Assembly: GCA_036702975.1 (NCBI GenBank)
Contig: DATNPX010000047.1
Coordinates: forward strand, 1-35,466
DNA from: DATNPX01 sp036702975
GTDB taxonomy: Bacteria > Cyanobacteriota > Vampirovibrionia > Obscuribacterales > Obscuribacteraceae
DNA length: 35,466 nucleotides
Direction: 5' to 3'
This document shows, piece by piece, positions 1 to 8,344 of the stretch (its first letter is position 1; every line of letters starts with the position of its first letter). The position numbers and the translations under genes are program-made. The notes below the pieces were generated by a model. The model saw only the letters and a program-made list of their open reading frames with translations, was not told the DNA's origin and made no database searches.

Positions 1-406
1 GGCGCATGACTGCGAACAGATGCTTCTGGACGAGGGATTCAACAAAGGAGACAAGAAGCTGAAACTGGTGCAGCTTCACGATGCCTTGCTGCGCAACTGC
101 CGTTTCATAGTCGGCATCAAAATGCACACCCGTGGCATGTCTTTGCAAGACGGCACGAAATTTTTTGTCGAGCAGGGATATCAAGAAAAGGCGAATGCTG
201 AGCGCGAAGCCAAGCGCGGTACATCCGACCCGACCTATCTTGTTTACACTCTCGGAAAGCTGGATATTCTTGCGCTCAGGGACGACTACAAAAAATTAAA
301 AGGAGCCCAGTTCAACCTGCGCGATTTCCATGATCGCTTCTTAAGCGGCGGCTATCCACCGGTCAAAATCATCAGGGAAGAGATGATCGTTACACCTGAA
401 AAATAG
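1..406 (+). pseudogene. DUF885 protein, C-terminal fragment (3' part of the gene, inverted)
   Basis: The open frame runs in from the left edge (codons from position 2) and ends at a stop at 404-406. Its first 133 bases repeat, inverted, the sequence at 434-566. After the shared KMHTR residues it continues as GMSLQDGTKFFVEQGYQEKA and then a region with EREAKRGTSDPTYLVYTLGK, which is how DUF885 proteins (M3/M32-like metallopeptidase fold with an HExxPGH motif) normally end. This is therefore the authentic C-terminus of the gene that starts at 2053, but on the opposite strand. The joined protein would be about 630 residues. One mismatch separates the copies: position 8 gives Asp where the other copy has Tyr. 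It cannot be translated alone as a working protein. It is either a rearranged gene end or a fold-back assembly product. Confidence 0.8.
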
Positions 407-566
407 CTCAATCGGTTCACTTGTATTAGAATGACGGGTGTGCATTTTGATGCCGACTATGAAACGGCAGTTGCGCAGCAAGGCATCGTGAAGCTGCACC
501 AGTTTCAGCTTCTTGTCTCCTTTGTTGAATCCCTCGTCCAGAAGCATCTGTTCGCAGTAATGCGCC
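1..566. repeat. 133-bp inverted repeat (1-133 / 434-566) around a 300-bp loop
   Basis: Position 1 pairs with 566 and 133 with 434. The arms match at 132 of 133 bases, with the mismatch at position 8/559. The loop (134-433) carries the correct C-terminal coding sequence and stop of the DUF885 gene, on the plus strand. The arms lie inside the coding region. No transposase, recombinase or short recombinase-type site is visible, and the left arm ends at the window edge. Confidence 0.9.
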
Positions 567-2053
567 CAGCCTTCCTCAGTCAACGTGGAGCCAATCAGCT
601 TGCGCACTTTAGTCGGCGCTGTCTGTTTGACATGAAGATACATGACGAAATGACCGGGGTACGCCTCATGAATACTGGTGCAAAGCAAATCCGAATTGCT
701 GAAAGCGCGCATGTGCTCTTCTACGTGAGCTGGCGTCCAGTTCGGTTCAGGTGGCGTCACGTAATAAAATGATTGCACTGCCTTCTTTTCGTAAGGTCCC
801 GGTACGTCCAGCGAGGCAAAAGTCAAAGCACGCATGAAAGACGGAGTATCAGCCACGATCGGACGCTCGGGCGAAGCTATGCTGACAATTTTTTGTTCAA
901 CGCAGAACTTTCGAATTCGCTCAAGCAAATTACGGATATCGGTAAGCAACTGAGCCGGTTTCGGATGCTCTTTTGCCACATCTTCATAGCATTGCTGCGG
1001 GGTTTTACTCGGCTCAATCTCTTTGGCCAGACTGACAAATTCCGTCTGCAGACGCTTCAGCTCTTTGTCTGCGCGCTCCAGCAAAGAATCTAACGGCTCA
1101 TCGACCATTTCCTGGTAAAGAAGTTTTTTCTTGTACGCATCTTCGCCGTAAGCGAAATTACCTTTGCAGGAATTTTTGGCAATCATCTCCTCCAGGAAAG
1201 TCTGATAGTCTTTCAGCGCCACTACACAGTCTTTTGTGGATTCAGCGAGTTCGTTCTGCAGGTGCTGATCTTTGACGCCTTTAAAGGCTGCGGGAACGGA
1301 AGTTTTGAAGAAATCGACCGCGCCGGGCAGCTGCTCAACTGCAATCTCTGCATAGATTTTTGGCACCAGCCTGGCGTCGAGATTTTGCCTGGCAAATTCA
1401 AGCGCCTGGGGCATCAATTTTTCCCTTGCGATCACGGCCTTCATACGCGCCTGCAAAGGCGCAAAATCTCGCTTGACCAGGTTGAAGATGCTGGAGCTGA
1501 TACTGCTGGAATAAGTGTCAGGGTCTTTTTGCCAGAGTTTCAATTCGTCATAACTGAGTAGGTCGTTATTGATGTGACCGAGCAAAATTTCACGGTCGTG
1601 CCGGATGTTTCGAGATAAAGTAGCGGGATCTAAGGCTTGCAGTACGTCTCTGTAGCTTTTCAAACCAGCAATCCGCGCCGCAATAAACTCAGCAGAGTAG
1701 TTCTCCAGCTCGCTATCGTGCTCATGAAAGCCTGATTGCGTAGCCCAGCTCGGCTCGAGCTTGAACATGTCATCGAAAAATGAATCAGCAATGATGCTGA
1801 AATTTTGATCACCGGTGATACCCGCTTTAGGTTGCGGAGCAAGAATTACAGGCGGTTTAGTTTTAAAGGCGGCAGCTTCAACTTGGGCTCCTGCGGCTTT
1901 CGATTTCACCGCCTTTGAGTCAGAATTCTCAATCGTTCTTTGACTTGCTTCAACCGCACCGACCGAGTGCCAGTTCACGAAAAGCGGGCAAGAGGCAAGC
2001 ACAATCGTAAACGACAATGCCTTTACAACGCCCTGAATTCGCCACTTCGTCAT
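341..2053 (-). pseudogene. Secreted DUF885 metallopeptidase-like protein, wrong C-terminus
   Basis: ATG at 2051-2053 is chosen over GTG at 2057-2059 because an AGAGG site (2063-2067) sits 9 bases upstream of the ATG. The first ~35 residues form a signal peptide (hydrophobic LSFTIVLASCPLF), so the protein is exported. The DUF885 body follows, with the putative zinc motif HEAYPGH near residue 462. The family is peptidase-like, but the substrate cannot be told. Up to KMHTR the sequence is normal. The last 30 residues (HSNTSEPIELFF onward) are only the antisense reading of the true C-terminal segment on the other strand, so the native end (~90 residues) is missing. The gene is divergent from etfB. 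If the 134-433 loop were inverted, the frame would be complete. Confidence 0.8.
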
Positions 2054-2239
2054 GGTCACTTTCCTCTTAGCTGAATTTCATCCCGAGTTGAGAAATCATA
2101 CGCTCCTGACGATGTTGAAATCCTTATGACATCAAAAACAAAGAAACCATTACGGAATTAGCTCAAGCGCCGATTAGCGCGTCAAATAGCAAAATTCTCA
2201 GAGCTGTGATCTCGCGTAACAATCCGAGTTTCGGCGAAC

Positions 2240-2254
2240 AATATATGTAATATT
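2240..2254. promoter_or_regulatory. AT-rich inverted repeat upstream of etfB
   Basis: AATAT-atgta-ATATT lies 22 bases before the etfB start codon, within the divergent region (2054-2276) between the DUF885 gene and the ETF operon. It could be a -10-like element or an operator. Nothing else in this 220-base region can be assigned. Confidence 0.25.
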
Positions 2255-2276
2255 GATCTGGGAGCTCAGGAGAGTT

Positions 2277-3110
2277 ATGTCAGGCTACAATATTTTCGTG
2301 CTCGTCAAGCAGGTTCCAGACCAGGGATCGAAGGCGGGCATAAATCCAGACGGTACGATTGATCGGGCGAAAGCCAAGCGGATGTTAAATCCATTTGACA
2401 GATACGCCCTGCAAGCAGCTTTACACACGAAGAAAGCCTACGGTGGAACGGTAACCGCCATTTCGATGGGACCGCCGCCCGCTGTTGAAATTCTCATGGA
2501 AGCGCTTGAGCACGGAGTAGATCGCGGTTTTCTTCTATCAGACCGCAGATTAGCTGCCTCCGACACATTGGCAACAGCCTATGCGCTGTACAAAACAGTT
2601 TTATATGCAGGCAAATTCGATCTCATCTTTTGTGGTCTGCAAACCACCGACGGTGACACAGCACAGGTCGGTCCACAATTGGCTGAGCGTCTGAATCTGC
2701 CGCAAATCACTTATTGCGAAGACTTCGCCATAGAAAACGGCCGAGTGCAAGCAAGAAGAATTATTGAGGGCGGCATCCAGAGAGTGAGTACCGGCACGCC
2801 AGTACTCGTCACCGTCGCCAACTCGTATCATCCACTTGAATACAAATCATTCAGAGGCGCCTGGCGAGTGCAACAACTGGCCAGACGACAGGAAGAACTG
2901 AAGCAATTCATTCAGACAATCGACCTGGATATGATCGGCGCAGACATCGAAAGATGCGGACTGAAAGGCTCGCCAACGATCGTTGCTGCAACCGAGAAAG
3001 TGGGTGAAATCGGCGGCAGTTGCACCATGCACGAGGGTCACTCACCAGAAGAAATGGTGCTCGAAATCATCAAAAACACAGGCATCCGCGAATACTTGGT
3101 GGCAAAATAA
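2277..3110 (+). CDS. etfB: Electron transfer flavoprotein beta subunit (FixA/EtfB), bifurcating-type motif
   Basis: 277 residues. ATG at 2277 is preferred over TTG at 2253 because AGGAG (2268-2272) lies just upstream. The start MSGYNIFVLVKQVPDQ and the segment CGLQTTDGDTAQVGPQLAER are diagnostic of EtfB. In ETFs known to perform electron bifurcation (FixA, CarD, clostridial EtfB) a DGDTAQVGP segment binds the second FAD, while classical ETFs bind AMP there and have a different sequence. So the sequence points to a two-FAD, FixAB-like ETF; this is inference from a motif. It acts in the cytosol with EtfA. The stop overlaps the etfA start (TAATG), implying translational coupling. Confidence 0.95.
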   Translation: MSGYNIFVLVKQVPDQGSKAGINPDGTIDRAKAKRMLNPFDRYALQAALHTKKAYGGTVTAISMGPPPAVEILMEALEHGVDRGFLLSDRRLAASDTLATAYALYKTVLYAGKFDLIFCGLQTTDGDTAQVGPQLAERLNLPQITYCEDFAIENGRVQARRIIEGGIQRVSTGTPVLVTVANSYHPLEYKSFRGAWRVQQLARRQEELKQFIQTIDLDMIGADIERCGLKGSPTIVAATEKVGEIGGSCTMHEGHSPEEMVLEIIKNTGIREYLVAK

Positions 3111-4261
3111 TGAGCGAAGAAACTAAACCGCAACAAGCACCAGAAACTGCACCAGAACCAACACCAGATGTCTCGCAATTTTGTCCCAAAGGCGACGTTC
3201 TGGTCGTAGCTGAGCACATCCTCGGTGAGTTGCAGCCGGTCACCCTCGAATTACTGGGTGCCGGTCGCATTCTCGCAGACAAGATGGAACGCAAGCTTCT
3301 CTGCATCGTCATGGGTCACGAGATCGGCGACATCCCGCAGAAGATGATCGAGTACGGCGCAGACAAGGTCTATGTAGCAGATCACGAAGAACTGAAGTGT
3401 TACCGAACTTTGCCTTATCGTCGTGCACTCGTTGATTTTCTCGAGTCACTGCCTGAGCCACCACATACGACACTGCTCGGTTCGACCACGACCGGTCGCG
3501 ACCTTGCACCACGCATCGCCGCTCACTTCGACACAGGTTTGACTGCTGACTGCACAGAGTTGGACATCGGACCCTACGAGCACAAGAGCAAAGTAGACCC
3601 AACGAAAATCGGCTTGTATCCAAACTGCTTGTACGCAATTCGTCCAAGCTTCGGCGAAAGCTTGAAGGCAAGAATTCTTGGACCGTGGAAAAATCCACAG
3701 ATGGCTACCACTCGACCTGGCGTCATGATTCCGAACAAACCGGATGCTGGCAGAAAAGGCGAGATCATCAAAGTTCCAGTAAATTTGAAGGACGAAGACG
3801 TAAGACTGGTGGTTGAAGAAACCATTCGAGAAGTGTCTAAGGGAATCAAGCTGTCTGATGCAGACGTGATCGTCGCCGGTGGCTATGGACTGGGCACTGC
3901 CGACGGCTTCGAACTGATAAAGAAATTGGCCGCTTGTTTCGAGAATTCTGCTGTCGGAGCTTCGCGTAAGGTTGTTGACCTTGGCTGGATTCCATACGCC
4001 AATCAGGTAGGTCAAACAGGCAAAACCGTTCGGCCAAAACTCTACATCGCATGCGGCATCTCAGGCGCCATCCAGCACCGAGTCGGCATGTCGAAATCAA
4101 ACATCATCATTGCAATCAACAAAGATCCAGATGCCGCGATTTTCAAGTTCGCGCACCATGGTATCGTCGGCGATTGCTATCAGATCATCCCTGAGATGAT
4201 CAAACAACTACAGGAAAACAAAGTGAAGCGGGAGGTTCAGGCAGTTGTCGGAACGCATTGA
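3110..4261 (+). CDS. etfA: Electron transfer flavoprotein alpha subunit (FixB/EtfA)
   Basis: 383 residues, starting at the ATG that overlaps the etfB stop codon. Residues 1-25 are a Pro/Glu/Thr-rich tail (KPQQAPETAPEPTPD). The N-terminal ETF fold starts at about FCPKGDVLVVAEH. The C-terminal FAD-binding domain is intact (GGYGLGTADGFELIKKLA, then GQTGKTVRPKLYIACGISG and AINKDPDAAIFKFAHHGIVGD). It forms the flavin heterodimer with EtfB that takes electrons from dehydrogenases or NADH and passes them to the FixC/ETF-QO-like protein encoded next. Its 3' end overlaps the following gene by 17 bases. Confidence 0.95.
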   Translation: MSEETKPQQAPETAPEPTPDVSQFCPKGDVLVVAEHILGELQPVTLELLGAGRILADKMERKLLCIVMGHEIGDIPQKMIEYGADKVYVADHEELKCYRTLPYRRALVDFLESLPEPPHTTLLGSTTTGRDLAPRIAAHFDTGLTADCTELDIGPYEHKSKVDPTKIGLYPNCLYAIRPSFGESLKARILGPWKNPQMATTRPGVMIPNKPDAGRKGEIIKVPVNLKDEDVRLVVEETIREVSKGIKLSDADVIVAGGYGLGTADGFELIKKLAACFENSAVGASRKVVDLGWIPYANQVGQTGKTVRPKLYIACGISGAIQHRVGMSKSNIIIAINKDPDAAIFKFAHHGIVGDCYQIIPEMIKQLQENKVKREVQAVVGTH

Positions 4262-5960
4262 ATATGACCTATTGCTCGTCGGTGGCAGCCCATCGAATCT
4301 GACACTCGCGTATCACTTCCTTGAACTGGCGAAAGCCAGCGGCAAGGAATTCACGATCGCCGTTCTGGAAAAGAGCAAAGAATTCGGCGCCCACATCATG
4401 AGTGGTGCTGTCTCTAATCCTCACGTACTGCAGAAAGTCTGGCCGAACTACAAAGAGTTAGGTTTCCCTATCGAAGCCACTTGCACGGAAAGCAATCTCT
4501 CTGTGCTTGGTATCGAAAAGAAGTGGGACATGCCCAACGCCATGGTGCCAAAAACCATGGACAAAACTGGTTACCTCGTTCTCAGCTTGAGCTTCGTTAC
4601 TAACTGGATGGCCCGCCAACTTCAAGAGAAGGCAAAAGAAGTTCCAAACGTTTCGATAGACCTTTTCACAGGCTTCGCCGCGCACGGTGTGGTGTTCGAA
4701 GACGGACGCGTAGCTGGTGTTAGCGTCAGCGAAGATCCCAAAGGCGAAGATGATTACGTCTACGGAAAGTTCACCTGTTTCGGAGACAAAGGTTTCATCT
4801 CGAGAGATGTAATTGACCACTTCAAACTACGCGATTGCCCGCAGATCTGGTCAGTTGGCGTCAAAGAAGTGTGGCAGTGCAACGAGTCTTATGAAGGTAA
4901 GGTCTGGCACACACTTGGATGGCCATTGCTCGAAGGCACCTTCGGTGGTGGCTTCGTATATGGCATGAAAGACAACAAACTGACAATCGGCATGGTTATC
5001 AGTTTAGACAGCCACGATCCAAACATGAACCCGCAGCAGAAACTGCAAGACTATAAGAAGCACCCCTGGATTCAAAAAATGATCACTGGTGGCAAGCTCT
5101 TGAAGTACGGCGCCGCCCTGCTTCCAGAAGGCGGCTACTACGCACTGCCAACCAAGTTCGCAGTACCCGGTGGTGTTCTTCTGGGCGATGCTCTCGGCGT
5201 TCTGGACGTCAAAAATCTCGCTGGTATCGACCGCGCCATGGAATGTGGTTACGTGGCTGCAGAAGTCTTGCACGACGCTCTCGTCAAACAAGATTACTCA
5301 GAAGCGGCACTGGCACCATATCAGGAACGTCTGAAAAACAGCTTCGTGATCAAAGAATCTTACGACAACAGATATTTCCGCTGGGCCTTCATCGAAAATC
5401 CAAAATTACTCGGTGAATACTTACCTGAAGTTGCACGCAGCATCGACAAATCCTCGGCCATGTTCGGCATGTGGAAAGTATGGTTCAAACATCCTTTCGG
5501 CGCGCCAAAGGACGGCGTCAGATCGCTCGGTTTGATCAACGGCAAATTCAATATCGGTCCGATCAAGTACGAAGCCGACTACAAACACATCATTCCTTCG
5601 TTTGTAGCTCCGAAGTACGAAGAGCCTCAGTACGACAAAGCGACGATTTATTCACGAGCAGATGCAGTCTTCTACTCGTCGACTAAATACCATGAAGGCA
5701 ACAATCACATCGACGAATTCAACGCCCAGGTTTGCGTGGAATGCATCAAGCGCTACGAAGGCGTCGACAAAACGACTCCATGCGTCGCCGACTGTACAGC
5801 CGAAGTGCACAGAATCGATATCGTCGATCAGATCAGAAAACACGGCATGTCTCTGGAAAATTGCGTCCATTGCCGCACCTGCGAAGACGTTTGCCCAGAA
5901 GTTAATCTGAGAGTCAAACCGACATCGCAAGGCAGTGGTCCAGATTTCTTAGGCTTGTAG
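4245..5960 (+). CDS. FixC/ETF-quinone oxidoreductase-like flavoprotein with fused C-terminal Fe-S domain
   Basis: 571 residues. TTG at 4245 is chosen as the start because GGGAGG (4230-4235) is 9 bases upstream and ERIEYDLLLVGG starts the fold at once. The body is an ETF dehydrogenase of the FixC/ETF-QO family (LEKSKEFGAHIMSGAVSNP; GDALGVLDVKNLAGIDRAM). The last ~80 residues carry CVEC, PCVADC and the cluster CVHCRTCEDVCP, ending in GSGPDFLGL as in the ETF-QO/FixX 4Fe-4S domain. The likely role is to pass ETF electrons to the quinone pool, and possibly to ferredoxin in a FixABCX-like reaction. Odd point: the N-terminal dinucleotide motif reads GGSPSN instead of GxGxxG. It is the third gene of the operon. 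Confidence 0.9.
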   Translation: MSERIEYDLLLVGGSPSNLTLAYHFLELAKASGKEFTIAVLEKSKEFGAHIMSGAVSNPHVLQKVWPNYKELGFPIEATCTESNLSVLGIEKKWDMPNAMVPKTMDKTGYLVLSLSFVTNWMARQLQEKAKEVPNVSIDLFTGFAAHGVVFEDGRVAGVSVSEDPKGEDDYVYGKFTCFGDKGFISRDVIDHFKLRDCPQIWSVGVKEVWQCNESYEGKVWHTLGWPLLEGTFGGGFVYGMKDNKLTIGMVISLDSHDPNMNPQQKLQDYKKHPWIQKMITGGKLLKYGAALLPEGGYYALPTKFAVPGGVLLGDALGVLDVKNLAGIDRAMECGYVAAEVLHDALVKQDYSEAALAPYQERLKNSFVIKESYDNRYFRWAFIENPKLLGEYLPEVARSIDKSSAMFGMWKVWFKHPFGAPKDGVRSLGLINGKFNIGPIKYEADYKHIIPSFVAPKYEEPQYDKATIYSRADAVFYSSTKYHEGNNHIDEFNAQVCVECIKRYEGVDKTTPCVADCTAEVHRIDIVDQIRKHGMSLENCVHCRTCEDVCPEVNLRVKPTSQGSGPDFLGL

Positions 5961-6304
5961 AGCCGGGTCGCCTGAATGGCGCCTTGTTTCAGAGCGTCGA
6001 AGACGTCTCCAATTGGTTTTTAACCGATATCGGTTAAAAGTCCGATTTATCTTTCTAAAACCAGGGGAGAGAACGCCGTGAAGCTGGCGCTATCTTTAGG
6101 TCCGCCGTTTTGCACCTATCATTTTATGGGGTATGGGAATCTCCCTATTGAGATCGGACCCTGGCGCCCGTACATTGACCATGTACCTTCAGCGGACCCA
6201 ATATCCTGTTTGATTCAGCATTAACTGCGAATCCGTCGGCGCCGACCAAGCCATCAGAAGCTTTAGAGCTTCTCAGGCAAGACATCGCCGCCCACCAGGA
6301 CCAG
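5961..6304. other. Intergenic region with palindrome, RBS-like site and coding-like tail
   Basis: This 344-base stretch contains a perfect palindrome (6018-6039), a strong AGGGGAG site at 6062-6068 followed by GTG at 6078, and from 6179 an open frame continuous with the 6305 gene but lacking an ATG, GTG or TTG. The GTG opens a 48-codon frame (6078-6224) that I do not recognise. The real start of the next gene may lie here with a frame break between. Confidence 0.5.
6018..6039. promoter_or_regulatory. Perfect 22-bp palindrome, probable operator
   Basis: The arms TTTTAACCGAT / ATCGGTTAAAA are exact with no spacer. The palindrome lies 58 bases after the ETF operon and 39 bases before the GTG at 6078. 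A 22-bp perfect dyad of this kind is typical of a dimeric repressor site. It lacks a loop and a G/C-rich stem, so it is a poor terminator. Confidence 0.45.
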
Positions 6305-8323
6305 ATGGCTCAGAAAAGCTATCTCGGTCGCGCTATTTCAGCGGTGACAAGTTTAGGCAGAGCCGATACTTTGACGCCAGTCGAGCAGCTCGACGGTCAG
6401 ATTAAAGAGGCAGTGCGAAAAGGCGATACCAACTCGGCCAATGAATTGGCTAGCAGAGCCAGAGGTCTGGTTGATGCCGACAAAACTTCGCTGAAAATGG
6501 ACTTTCAAATCGACAAATACGGCGCCGGAATGGTAAAGACGGCAGGTTTGTTCCTACCAGGCAGAGCCGGCTATGCAGTTGCAGGAGCAGCGCACGCCCT
6601 CGACCAGGCAAAACCCGGTGACTCGATCGCAAACCAGTTTATCGACGCAGGGCTCGGTCTCACAAAAGGTCTGGCGCTGAAAGGCAGCTTCGATTATGTC
6701 GGAGCCAAAGATATGAGCATTGCTCTCAAAGCCGTGAGCCTTGGAACGTCGTATCGTGTGCTGGACGGAGCACTGACCAGACAGACTTATCTCAATGCAG
6801 ACGGCAAGTTCGACCTGGGCGATGGTTTAGCCAAAACATTCGATCAATCATTCAATAAAACTGCGCTCGCTTCGGACGTACTTATTTTCGGTTTATCACA
6901 TGGCGCTCTCAGCGGCATTAATGGCATCACCAGTGGTGCCCTTAAAGGCAGTCCATTCTGGTCAACAGTCACAACCGGGGCAGTCTTCGGTGCAGCCTCA
7001 GGAAGTGCTCAAGAAATTAACCGACAGCAAACGGCGGGAGAAAAATTTGATGTCGAAAAAATTCTTACAGCCGCGGCATTGACCGGTGTGACAGACATGG
7101 TCGCGGCTGCACCAGGCGCTAAATTAATCAGCATGGCGCAGAGACCATCCACTTTCGAGCAAAACAGGGTCGAATCCGGGCATACCGGGTCAGGCGACTC
7201 AGCGACAGCACATGAATCTACGTTCGGGAAAGAATCTAGTTTGGGCAACCTCACCGGGTTGGGTAGAGAATCCGGATCAGGCAACGAATTTGCCAGCCGA
7301 GGCTACCGCCCCGAAAGTCTGACAGGCGAAGGTTCGGAGCTCAGGATCAATCCGGTTATCCAGAGAAATTTATCCGACTCGCATTCTCGAGAATTTCAGC
7401 TGGTAAACGGCGATCAACGTGTAATTGATCAACTTAGATCTGCACCAAGAGACCCAGTATTTGCAGCGGTTCGCGAAGTGACACCATCTGGAGTGCTTGG
7501 ACCAACTGAGAGTCTGATTATTCAGCACTTAGAAGCACACCCTACATCCTTTAACACGATTAACAAACAAGCGTTCGGGGGCGCAGACCTTATCGCCACA
7601 TGCAATCCCCGCTCACTGTCTTCAGAACTACTAGCTAAACACATCTTGCCGGAGGCCGAAGGGGTCTACGTAACTCAGGATCAAAGCGGACGCCTTCGAT
7701 TCACGGATGCTGCTCCGGCGCAATTGAAACCTGGTGAATCAGAGCCAATCAAATTGGACAACACAGTCAGTGATGTTTTGCTCAGCGCAAGAACTCCCCA
7801 ATATGTTGAAAACACTCACGATAAATCCGCTATAGCAAAAGCGATGAGGCACTTCAAAACACCTGTTAGATTTTTCCAGAGCGGAGTTGATAGCATCGCC
7901 TTCGAATTGCCTGACAAAAGCATTCTCAAAATAACAGATCACGGTTGGGATGAAACTTGGGGTAACCGGGAGATCTGGACGAAGAAAGGTCTCAAACTGA
8001 TAGACGCACCCATATTAGTGAGACCTCAAACGATCGACTTGCCAGATTCGTCCCTCACATATTTCGTTCAAAAACGTTTGCAAAGCCCGGTAATGATGCC
8101 GGAATTGCGCGCCTTCGATCGCCAAATAGTCGAAGATGGTAAGTATGTTTTCTGGGATAACGACTTTGGACTCCACGGTCGAAAGCAGCTAGGCGTGGAT
8201 CCAGACAACGGCGAAATATATTTGATCGATTACGACGCCATGCGCCTTCCTCATTTAGTTCCAAAAGAGGAACCACGCTCCATTGACGACATAGATAGAA
8301 TCCTTGAAAGATACGACGATTGA
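6305..8323 (+). CDS. Large modular Gly/Ala-rich protein with kinase-like C-terminal domain
   Basis: 672 residues from ATG 6305. Residues ~60-270 are rich in Gly, Ala and hydrophobic residues (LFLPGRAGYAVAGAAHALD, TGAVFGAASGSAQE) and resemble the first part of the protein at 32262-34070. Residues ~290-340 are low-complexity Ser/Gly. From ~520 a kinase-like fold is suggested: GVDSIAFELPDKSILKIT with K542 as a possible ATP-binding lysine, WDNDFGLHGRKQLG (D618-D620) as a possible catalytic loop and YLIDYDAM (D642, D644) as a possible metal-binding segment, in the manner of HipA- or APH-like kinases. The family assignment is inference. An in-frame, coding-like stretch extends upstream to 6179 without a usual start codon, so the N-terminus is uncertain. 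The methyltransferase gene follows 21 bases later. Confidence 0.8.
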   Translation: MAQKSYLGRAISAVTSLGRADTLTPVEQLDGQIKEAVRKGDTNSANELASRARGLVDADKTSLKMDFQIDKYGAGMVKTAGLFLPGRAGYAVAGAAHALDQAKPGDSIANQFIDAGLGLTKGLALKGSFDYVGAKDMSIALKAVSLGTSYRVLDGALTRQTYLNADGKFDLGDGLAKTFDQSFNKTALASDVLIFGLSHGALSGINGITSGALKGSPFWSTVTTGAVFGAASGSAQEINRQQTAGEKFDVEKILTAAALTGVTDMVAAAPGAKLISMAQRPSTFEQNRVESGHTGSGDSATAHESTFGKESSLGNLTGLGRESGSGNEFASRGYRPESLTGEGSELRINPVIQRNLSDSHSREFQLVNGDQRVIDQLRSAPRDPVFAAVREVTPSGVLGPTESLIIQHLEAHPTSFNTINKQAFGGADLIATCNPRSLSSELLAKHILPEAEGVYVTQDQSGRLRFTDAAPAQLKPGESEPIKLDNTVSDVLLSARTPQYVENTHDKSAIAKAMRHFKTPVRFFQSGVDSIAFELPDKSILKITDHGWDETWGNREIWTKKGLKLIDAPILVRPQTIDLPDSSLTYFVQKRLQSPVMMPELRAFDRQIVEDGKYVFWDNDFGLHGRKQLGVDPDNGEIYLIDYDAMRLPHLVPKEEPRSIDDIDRILERYDD

Positions 8324-8344
8324 CCTGTCGCGAGCAATTTAAAG

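Noticed and set aside
1..566. Insertion sequence or integron-type element at the inverted repeat
   Set aside because: The arms are DUF885 coding sequence, with no transposase, no target duplication and no short recombinase site.
431..1561. Plus-strand frames of 99-113 codons opposite the DUF885 gene
   Set aside because: Shadows of the minus-strand DUF885 coding sequence with no motifs of their own.
3446..4015. 189-codon open frame on the minus strand
   Set aside because: Antisense to etfA, Cys- and Ser-rich composition, no known motif.
6078..6224. 48-codon frame from GTG with a strong ribosome binding site
   Set aside because: Not listed as a gene because it has no recognisable features and overlaps a better coding-like frame belonging to the next gene; kept as part of the start-site question.
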